A stretch of 64,000 nucleotides of DNA from Tritrichomonas musculus (Eukaryota; Parabasalia; Tritrichomonadida; Tritrichomonadidae): the NCBI GenBank assembly GCA_039105265.1, contig JAPFFF010000003.1, positions 6,138,001-6,202,000 on the forward strand. Direction: 5' to 3'. The notes beneath the pieces were generated by a model that was not told the DNA's origin, did not search any database, and was given only the letters and a program-made list of their open reading frames with translations. Shown in pieces: positions 26,919 through 37,600 of this stretch; the stretch's first letter is position 1; every line of letters starts with the position of its first letter. The position numbers and the translations under genes were made by a program.

Positions 26919-28289
26919 ATGTATTTTGGTTTTCGCCCAGCGTATCCGACATATGGTATGAAAGTTGACAATATTAATAATCGAAATAATATTCCGATAA
27001 ATCCAATGAGTTACAATATGAACATGACTATTTCTAATAACTCTAACAAACAAAGAAATAGATTTTCAAAAGAAGAAGACGAATGTTTACGAATGCTAGT
27101 GGAAGAACAGGAAGATAATGTCGATTGGAATTACGTTTCAAGCAAAATGATCGGAAGGACTTCGCGTCAATGCCGTGAAAGATATCGTAATTACCTTCGT
27201 CCTAACTTGGTTAATGGTTCATGGACAGATGAAGAAGATCAACTTCTGGAAAAAATGTATGAAAAATTTGGCCCTCAATGGTCAAAAATTGCTCAATATT
27301 TCCCCAAAAGAAGTGACGTTAATATAAAAAATCATCATACTTGTATTGTTAATCGGCTATCGAGGCAGAAGAAGAGGAAGGCATCATCATCGTCTTCTTC
27401 TGCCCAAAATGCTGAATCAACAAATAATTCTTTATTTACGTATAGTGAACGCCAAAATGAATTAGAACCTGACTCTGAAATCATGAATACGCCAAAGCCT
27501 GCAGCTTCTCCGATGTTTACACCAATTCAGCCTGCTGAAAATACTCTAATGAATCCTATCAACAATCAAATTGCACCACCTGAACCTAATATTCCATATG
27601 TTTCCAATCCAATGATTTCTAATCCAATGGTATCTAATCCAATGATGCCTAATCCAATGATACCTAATCAAATGATGTCCAACCCTATGGTTTCAAATCC
27701 AATGGTGTCCAATCCAATGATAAATAATCCTATGATGCCAAATCCAATGATGCAAAATCCAATGGTTACAAACCCAATGATGACAAACCCAATGGTTTCT
27801 AACCAAATTGCATCAACACCAATTACATCAAATCCAATGGTTTCTACAAATCCAATAATATCAACTCCAATTGCTACTAATCCAATTGTTTCTTCTCCAA
27901 TTTCAAATCCAACTGAGTCTATCCCTATTGAATCTAACCCAATCGACTCAAACATAATTGACTCAAATATAATTGAATCAAACCCAATTGAATCAAATAT
28001 AATTGACTCAAATATAATTGATTCAAACCCAATTGACTCAAATATAGTCGAGACTAATCCAATTGTTTCTGAACCAGCTCCAGAAACAACTGAATCTAAC
28101 AATAATAATAATGATTCAACTCTTTCCAATACTGCAGAACAAGCTTCAAATAATTCATCAGGATCCGATACTGATAATCAACAAATGCCATTTAATGAAG
28201 ATCTATTTAACGAACTTGACTTCACATTTGGTGAACTTAAATTTGAAGATTTACCTCAAGGTGATTTTGGAAATATGGATTATGTTTGA
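26919..28289 (+). CDS. R2R3 Myb transcription factor with pentapeptide tail
   Basis: 456 residues. Two Myb repeats lie at about 48-95 (FSKEEDECLRMLVEE ... W70 ... RQCRERYRNYL) and 98-148 (GSWTDEEDQLLEKM ... W121 ... NIKNHHTCIVNRL). The repeat tryptophans are mostly kept; the first in R2 is Phe49. A basic patch RQKKRKA follows (nuclear localisation). Residues about 225-395 form an unusual five-residue periodicity, first NPMxS/NPMxP, drifting to NPIxS and NIIDS/NIIES. The tail is Asn/Ser-rich, then acidic (NEDLFNELDFTFGELKFEDL), which looks like a transactivation region. R2R3 Myb proteins regulate promoters through TAACGA-like sites in trichomonads. The start ATG sits just after a double Inr-like motif. 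Confidence 0.93.
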   Translation: MYFGFRPAYPTYGMKVDNINNRNNIPINPMSYNMNMTISNNSNKQRNRFSKEEDECLRMLVEEQEDNVDWNYVSSKMIGRTSRQCRERYRNYLRPNLVNGSWTDEEDQLLEKMYEKFGPQWSKIAQYFPKRSDVNIKNHHTCIVNRLSRQKKRKASSSSSSAQNAESTNNSLFTYSERQNELEPDSEIMNTPKPAASPMFTPIQPAENTLMNPINNQIAPPEPNIPYVSNPMISNPMVSNPMMPNPMIPNQMMSNPMVSNPMVSNPMINNPMMPNPMMQNPMVTNPMMTNPMVSNQIASTPITSNPMVSTNPIISTPIATNPIVSSPISNPTESIPIESNPIDSNIIDSNIIESNPIESNIIDSNIIDSNPIDSNIVETNPIVSEPAPETTESNNNNNDSTLSNTAEQASNNSSGSDTDNQQMPFNEDLFNELDFTFGELKFEDLPQGDFGNMDYV

Positions 28290-28615
28290 ATATAATATTA
28301 TATATATATAGATATAATATATTATATTAGATTATTTATAGAAATTCCTAATAAATGCTATATCTGATATTTAATATCAATCAAAAAAAAAAAAAATAAT
28401 ATATTATTTTATTTTTATTCATCAAATTTTTACATATATAATAAAGATTTTGAACCTTTTTGAACATATAATACTACAAATTTCCAAAAAAAAAAAAATA
28501 TGAATGATGATTACAATTTAATTTTATAAATATATATATAAAACACTAATACTTTGATAGATATATAACGAATTAATTATTTTTATATAAAACAATATAA
28601 TCTAAAATAAAAAAA
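28290..28615. other. AT-rich convergent 3' region
   Basis: Between convergent genes: TA-repeat stretches and two A12-A13 runs, nothing coding. Confidence 0.5.
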
Positions 28616-31600
28616 TTATTCAAACATATCATTAATAGTTGGTATATATAGGAAAATAAGCTCTGGTTGATTTTCTAAATCAATTTTAATTTTAACTTTG
28701 AACAAGCTTTGCCCAGCAGAGAAAACATCGACCTCTCTGATATCATTGTTCATTTGATCATCATTAGATTTATCAGCCTTAATTGACAAAACAGGTAGAT
28801 GACAGCATTTATCGTTATTTTTCACAAACAAATCATTTTTAATTTCAGCTCCAACGCAAATCAGTCCCTTAACTTTTTGTGAATAATCATTTAATTCACT
28901 CTCGGACGATAAGAAAAGTGACACAGAATTGAGGTCAATTTCATTATCAATTGCAAAGTTGGTTCTCATTGCAACAAGCAATTTTATAGGATCGAAAAGA
29001 AGCGAAAAATTGAGAATTTCTGGTTTTGACATTAAATTGAAAATTTTGAATGAAACTTCAGAATCAACTTTTTCTCTTCTTGCCAAAATCGAAATAATAT
29101 GAACAACTGCGCATCTTTTCTCATTCATCCAAAAGCTAGGCACTTCCAATTTTTCAACAAACTTTAATAATTCTTTATCAATTTTCAGCAATTTTTTCTC
29201 AGAATCAACAAAAGCACTCAAATTTGAATTGTCACAAATTGAAAGTATATTCAAATTTGAATCAGATGAATTCTGATCAATTTCTTTCTTCCATCTTGTG
29301 TAGTTCAGTTTTTTGAAATAACTGTCAAGATATTCAGAGAAACCGAACGATTTAAGATCGAAATTGAATGTCATTTGTTTTTCAGAAACAACTGATGAAA
29401 TGTGAAATGGCAAATTTTGTTGTCTGTTGTCAAAAATTCTCTGCCAGATAGAGAAAAGACTTTCAGTCTCATTAGGAAATTCAGTGGCATACAAGAAGTC
29501 AATCAAGAACTTTCCGAGCTGGAGAATCGAGCTTGGATTGACCTTCATCAAATTTTTATTTTTTGCGATAAAATCGAGTGCAATAATTGTATCACAAAAA
29601 TTGAAATAAAAACCGTTATGAACGGTTACATTGAAAATATTAGCAGAAGCATCAAACAGACTCATTGACGCCATAATTGACGGATCAATACTCATGCTCT
29701 CATTTTTATGACCGTTTAAATTTTTCTGTTTGAAAAATTGAGACAAACTTTGAATGGACGAAGTGGTTGACGCTCCAAAGTGAAGTGGTTGATCAACCTT
29801 GATCACTTCACATTTGTTCAGAATTGGGAAGACAGATGACTTGATGTCGTCGAGGAACAAGTCAGACAAAACAACAATGATGAACGCAAAATCTTTTGAC
29901 ATGTAATTTGAAGACGATAGAACGAACGATAGAGCAGGCATCAGTTGGTGCATTTCAGCCAGTGATGAGCAGATTGATATGACGACTTTTCCTGTGTTTA
30001 TTGAACTTTGAACAGACTTGAGAGAATTGACAGGAGAACAAATCAAGCAAGTCGAATTCAGATAGTTTATTAGCAAAGAAGGAAGCCAAACCGTTTGACA
30101 AGAATTGAGAACAACCGGTTTATGACCTGAAGCCTCGTTCAACAATAATGAAGGACATTGAACGTTGAACAAGATAGAAGGACATCTTTTCTCAATAAAT
30201 TGAATAGTACTTTCAAAATTATCCACTTTTTCAATCGGGCTATTTTCAATGTTTTCTTCATCGTCGTGCTCAGAAATTGACGCATTTTGTGACAGAATTT
30301 TCAATACAAGAGGGACGGTTTTGACAAGTCCAAATTCTTTAACAACCGTCGCCAAAATTGACACTTTTAGCTTGTTGAAGTCAAAGCTCTGCATCGATGA
30401 CAGACAGTTCTCAAAAATGCGCCACAAATGCGGAATGATTTCTGTTCCTTCGAACATTGAGACGATTTCAGTTGCCATTTGGAGGCTGTTTTCGTTGTTC
30501 TGCATCAGCTCGTTTCGTTCGTTTTCAATTCTGTCGATTTCTTGCTTGAAAACTTGGACAGCGCTGATGTGAGTGAAGAAGCCTTCCTGCAATTCTTCAT
30601 CGTCAAAGATGACCTCGTTTGACTCCTGCATGAACTGCTTCAACTTTTTCTGAGCATCGACCAATTCGGCCTCTTTTTCAATCAAACTGTTTTCGAGTCT
30701 CTTCAAATTTTCTGTGAAGACAAGATCGGTCGTTTCAAAGAGCGAGAAACGGATTCTCTCGCGAACGTCGTCCGTGTCGAATCCAATCTTCACGTAGCCG
30801 AGATCGAGACGAACAATTCGTTGGTCGGTCAAAGTTGAAGCGTCGAAGAAGACGATGAAAGAAGGGTCAATATTGACCTCTTCGATTTCGCCATTTTGAA
30901 GATGAACTCGAAGACTTTCTCCGCTCTTCATCGCTTGCTGTGTTCGAACAATCAACGACGATGGAGAGTCGAAATTGAAGTCGAAAAGAAGGACGAATGA
31001 ATTCTCACGAATGGCGGTTAAAAACTCATTTTCAAAGAAAGGCGAATTAGCCGAAATATAGGTGAATTTCGAAGTCAAACAAACCTGCTTCAAATAATTC
31101 AAAGGACACTGATTCAGGCCTTCAACAATGCACCATCTTTTGTTCTCAATTGAAAGCATCAAAGCGTTTTCGAGCCAGTTTTCAGAGACAGGATATTTGA
31201 AACGATATTTGTGAAAAACGCTCTGATTAGATTGAATGATGAAGAAGCTTCTTAAAGCTTTAATATCGTCATTTTCAACTTTAGTTTTATTCCTTGCGTA
31301 TTGAATTAAGGGGTCAATTTCAATTGACAAATTTGAGAAGATTTCTCTCAATTTTGAAAGAAATTCAATGCGCTTTGAATTTGATAACGGTGAAGCCCAT
31401 TTGTGATAAAAAAGCTTCATTATCAACTGGACAGATGCAATTGAAGCAAAGTTTAAAAACTCATCTTTTTGCTCGTTCCAGTTGTTAAACAAAGGCTCAA
31501 TCATTTCATACAATTCTGTGTAATGGGCAATTTTTTCCCTTTTATTTTTAAGTCTTTGTTCGGTTGACACTTTTGACTTAATGTTTTCACCTTGTCTGTT

Positions 31601-34600
31601 TTGAAGGCTGATTGATTCACGATTGGCTTCGTTTAATTTGTTCATTGCTTCGTTGTGCTTTGCACGAAGTTGGGCCAAGTTTTCTTGGAATGATTCCATT
31701 TTCTTCATTTTAGATTTGAATGTTAAATTGGCCTCATAATAAGGAAGCAAGGATCGAATGAACTGACAAATTGACTTGGCGGCAGATGAAGAACGTTCAA
31801 CGATTGAAGGATCGAAATTCTCATCATCACAAATACATTTCAATTTCTTTATATCGGCTTCATTCAAAGGATTATTTGCCTTCTCAATTAAGACCGATAC
31901 GAACGATGGATCATTCAAAATTTTCTTGCCCATTGGCCACTTTTCTGCCAGTTCTTCATCTGTCTCGTTTGGCTTGATGTTCTTGTCATTTCCAAGAATA
32001 AACATCAATGCACGGACGATCAATAAAACACCTCTTGGTGGATGATTCATTCCTTTAATAACCGCCAAATCACGCGGAGATAAACCTTTCAATTCTTGGA
32101 CACTTTTATTGAGTGCTTCTTTACTCGCGTGAATTTCAGATTCACATTCTTTCTTCATTGCAGCAGCAGCAGTTTCTTCTTTATACAGAATTGCTGTCTC
32201 TTCTTCCAGCTTGTCTTTATGTTTCTGCGTGATTTCATTCAGTATTTCAAGCTGCTTCATTGATTCTTCAATTTGGCCTGAAATAATGACAAGATCGCTT
32301 TCCATATTTTGAAGGGAAGTTTTCGTATCATTCAAAAATGTTTTCAATTTATTTGAACATTCATCAATTTCTTCGAATTCGATTTTTTTCTGTTTCAAAT
32401 TTTCACAAAGTTCGTTAAAACTTTGAATGAAAACATTCAAAAATGAAAATGAATAAGAATAACTTTTTGTGTAAGGAACCGATTGAAAAAGTGGATTGGT
32501 TCTAACCGATGTCAATAAAGCTTCAAGCCGTTCTGGTTCAATTATATCAATTATTTCTGAATGCTCCAATTTTGAGCTGAATTCGTTCTCAATATAAGAT
32601 TTCAATGCAATATCGGTTGCGAAAAACGGTTGAAAAGCCGATGCGAATTCAATGAATTCAGGACATGATAAAGGAGGATGATCAGCCAAGACCCAGTGGG
32701 AGTAAGTTACACAATTATCCAAGAACTGGCTTGTTAATTCATTGTAGCCTTGAGTAGCTTCAAGTGTTTCTTCTCCGAATGAATTACTTTCACCTTTACG
32801 ATACATTTTGGTCAATATTTTGAGCATTTCTCCTCTTTTGAAAAGGCCAAAAACGTTGTAGTTATTAAGTAAAGATGTAACTAAAAGTTTCTCTTCTTTG
32901 CTTAGTCCTTCAACTTCAATGAGTAAGTATTGATGGGTCTGTGTTTGACCTGCTTTCAAAAAGGCATCGTGAAAACAGTCCATCACACTTCTATCGTTGT
33001 CTTTATAATGAATTTCACCGCCAATTAAACTTTGACAACCTTCAAGAAGCTGCTTTGGAAGAAATTGAAGATTGGTCAATATGAAAACATGATTACGTGG
33101 TAATGAAACAATTCGAGCAAGTCTTAAAACATCCATTCTTAAGCAAGGATCAAGATTTGCCAACATTTCTTTATCATTCAAATAAAATGGAGATGAAGAT
33201 ATGTAACGAAGTTGAGTTGGTTTCTTCGTTAATTGTTTTGTATTTAGTTCTGTGTCAATTGAATTCAAATCTGTATTTATTGAATATTCAGAATAACCGT
33301 TTGAATTGAAATTAACGAGCAATTTTTTGTCCGTTATTTCAGTTGCATCGATGAAATTGCTCTTTAAAACAGTCGACAAATGCTTCACCGTTTGATTTAT
33401 CTTGGTGAGAATTTGACTGTTGTGAGTTGGATCGTAAAAGACACGAACAGACTCATGTGAAATTGCTTCCGTTAAGAATTCAGGGGACTTGTTTAATGAG
33501 ACAGTTGCAACACGATGAATCAAATGGAAAATATGCTTGATATTGAATGAGAAAAACTTTGTTGATTCATTCAATAACGACATTAAAGAAGAAGCAATGA
33601 CATTCGCGTTTGTATCAATATTCCAAAGAACTTTAATTGATTTAATTAAAGTGTCAATTTTGGTCCCTTTGGCCGGATTTTGTATTTGAATAACAAACGC
33701 ATGATGCGCCAATCTTTGGTTAATTTCTTGTTCTTCTGTTGTGATCAGGAAACGAATACCAGATGTCACCTCTTTCACGAAAGTTTTAGTGTTATACATG
33801 TAATCATGCTCTGTTATAAAACGAATCAATTCAGCTGCTGATGAATTTGAAGATGAATCAAAATTAATCAATGACAAAAACGGTTTTCGTGCTGAAAAAG
33901 ATGGCGAAAATTGCATGTCTGGTAAAATTGTATGAACCATTGAACGAAGAAGATGATGAGTCCCATTTTTCTGGAACAAATAAGTCGTTGGTGACAAATT
34001 TTTTAATGCATAAGGAGACTTGAAACATAAGTCAGAAATCACTGATTTGTCAATTTCAGAAGAACCACAAAACATGATGTTTTTGTTCTGTGTAATTAAC
34101 GTCTTTGTAATGTACAATGTCGGATAGAGAATTGACTCAGGAATCAATAGATGCATTGGTGTCATTTCTGTGAGTTGTGAATCTAATGAATTATCAACTG
34201 TTTCTTGATCGTAAATGAACAAATTGGACGTTAAGCCACGATTCCATTCTTCCCATTGATGAGTCTCAGTGTTAAAGAAAATGTCGCTCATTTTGAATGC
34301 CTTAAAAGTGAAAACAGACGAATATTTCTCAGATGAACGAATTAAGGATTGAATGAAACCGTCAATCATCATTCTATTTTCATCTGAAAAAGGAGCCGCA
34401 AATGTCCAGAAAAGTGAAAATAAGGCCAAATTAGGGACATCTTTAATCAACTCTTCTGCTGAATGCTTCACTCTTAATGCATCGCTGTATTCAACGTAAT
34501 AATACTCAATAACAGAGCTGCTTAAAAGAGTGAAATAGTTGTTAATAAAATGAAGAGATGAAAGTGACTGAATGAAATTTTGCTTCTTAATAAAGTCAAT

Positions 34601-37600
34601 GACTTGTGGTATGAAAAAGAGTGAAAATTCACGAATTGCGTCAAGAAGAACTTGTGAATCAATCGTCGATCCGATGATTTTATTCGACAATTGTTCAATT
34701 ATTTTAGAGTTCTTGTTAAGCTCTTTCAAAAAGTTGTCAAGTCGCATCTCATAAGTGACTTCTTCTTTTGATATGTAAACAGTTGCACACTGTGAAAGTG
34801 CTGTCGGTGTTGCTGCTGAAATGTCAGATGTTTCAAAGATAAAACGAACATTGTTTGATAAGTTAAACATCGAACCATCACCGAAACAAAGACGTTTAGA
34901 CTTTGAAAAAGCTATCAAAAGAGTATCAAGCCATAAATTTTCAATAGAACCGTCAAAAACAAACCATTTTTGATCATATTCGTCGCCTTTTTTAAGACTT
35001 TTAGAAGGACTTTGAAGAAGGCTTCCTAGAAGTCCGCATGAGTCTTCTCCATAAAGTTCTTTAAAGTCGATTGCCTGCGGATTAATGAACAGTAATTCAG
35101 AATTTTTTGACTTGCCGACTTTTTCTATCAACGTTGATTTGCCACACAAAGGAGCCCCGAAGACAATGACACCTGTATAAAGATCCAATGATTTTGTAAA
35201 GTACTCAAAAAGAGGAACTTTTACTTTATTTGAGTTGGATTCTTCTATCGGTCCTAAAACTTTTTCAATCAATGGCAAAACTTGCGAATATTCATCATAG
35301 CTCAGAATGGTGTCAAAATAAGTGACCAATCTTTGACGCATTTGCAATTCTAATGAATCATTCGTTTCGAATGGCTTCTGACGAATGATTTTCAGTAGAA
35401 CAGAAGGAGTCAAACAAGAAGAAAGAGGCGGAATGAATGATTTTTCCAATAACGAAAACAAAGTCTCAATTTTTGACACAATTTTTTCGTAATCATTGAT
35501 TCCGTGAGCAACAAAAAGAGAACTCAACACTGAATGACAATCAAAATCATTAAAGATAATTGGTCGAAAAGCGACTCGAAAAACCTCAGAAATAGATTTT
35601 CCTTGTTCCACTGACATAGTGGCAAAGATGGAGCAATCACTATTTCTTTTATTACGAGTATTTAACAGCATCACGCTTAATTGATTTAAGACATCTGGCT
35701 TCAGTTTCAATAGTCCTTTAATTACCAAGAAAGAATTGATTTTTGAGACGTTCTCTGCCATTTTTTGGATCTTTTCGAAGGATGAATGTGAAACACAAGG
35801 AAAGAAAAACGGTTGTCTTCCAATCATGTGAGCAAAATTAATTACAAGATTTGTCTTCTCAATCCTTCTTGGGCCACAAATAAGAGGACTAAAACCTGAA
35901 TCAATCAACAAAGCAAACGAGTTACAAATGTACTTGTTATCGCCATACAAAGGAAGAGAAGAAATTCCGACGTAATCGAAGCCATAATTCATTGTCACAC
36001 CAGCAATTGACACTGTAACATTTGTATTTTCATCATCAACGAAATATTTTGGTGATGAAATCCACAAATTTGAAGAAGATGTCATTAAATGATCATTCAA
36101 AATTTGAGAGACAATTTGTTTATGACGACTTAAAATTAACAACAAATTTGAAAATTGTTGTTTGTAATTCTTTTGAATGATCTGGCTTAACTTTTGTATT
36201 TGTGTGCTTATTCGATTTAAAATGGCTGTGAAAAGTTCATTAAAAGATTCTTCTTTCCTTTGATTTAAAGAGTTTTCTATCGCTGAATATGCTTTTGTTA
36301 TCATTGAAGTAAACATGATTTCAGTGTACAAATTTACAATTTGTGACGGAAATTGAGAAATCATTTTGTTGGCATCAACTGGCGGTTGATCGAGCAATGC
36401 ACGAAGATTATGTTTCATTGTCAAGACAATTTGCTGATCAAACAATAAATGCCACTTTTCTACACAATTGTGATAAATCCAAATTTTTTCATTAAAAGTG
36501 ACAATTTCATCATCGAATGATTTAAATCCTACACAAAATTGTTCATCTTCAATGATTGCCTCTTTTATTGCTGGATACATCAATGAAAAGAGTCCTTTTG
36601 TCATTGATGGCGTCCTTGAATTCGAGATAATCAAAACAAGTTGCGAATCACTCAAAAAACGAAAACGAGGGAAAATTTCTCTTTTTTTCTCAAGGACACT
36701 TTTCATGTCTTCTCTCACTGCATCGAGTCCCAGATTCAGCTCACGAGACATTTCAACAAATTGCTGATTTGAAGCAATTTGATGAAATGAAATATTCAAA
36801 TTCAAATTTTTACTGAAATCATTAAATCGAGAAACTTTTTCTTTGAATGATTTAGCAAGTTCTGGAGCTTGTAATTTTATATCTTCACTTTCAAGAGCAG
36901 GTTGTAATTCGTCAAATTTATCTTGTGCTTCAATTGTCTGTTTTAACGTCTTTTTCAAATTATTCAAAAGGATTTCATAATCAGTCACTTTTTGTAAAAA
37001 TGGCTGAACGTAAGGAGGAATGAATAATTCTTGAATTTTTAGACGATGTCGACTGATTAATTCAAGAGCTGATGAAGGATCGTCAAGCTTATTTAATCCT
37101 TTAACGCAAGTAGTTTTTAAATTCAAATTTGACAATTCAATGCACATTTGACTCAATGCTTTTTCGATTCGATATTCCATCTTGGCGGATCTTGAAATTG
37201 ATGAAATTAACAACAATTGTGATTCAATTCCACTTTCAATGAGCCAATACCAAGTAACACCTTCATTTGTGCCGATACGAAGTTGAATAACTTCCGATAT
37301 TTTCGACCAATGACGCGCTCTTAATGCAGGATTTGACAACTCTCTCAAAATTGGCACATGACTTAACAAGTCGTTATTTTTCTGTATCAATGAAAGAACG
37401 GAATCACGAAGTGGATGAATATTCAATGATTCAGATGAATTAAGCAAATAATCACGAATATGAGTTAGATACGAATTTACTTCATTTTCATTGTCATTAA
37501 AAACATTATCAAGGATGTTTTTAACGTCATTTAATGAACTTGTCCAATTTTGAATAGTTTCAGTGATTTCAGCATGATTTAATTGTGTGAAAATTGTTGT

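Noticed and set aside
27668-28129. 153-codon minus-strand frame rich in Ile, Gly, Phe and Glu opposite the Myb tail
   Set aside because: It is the mirror of the 15-bp coding repeat of the Myb protein; no start context or independent features.
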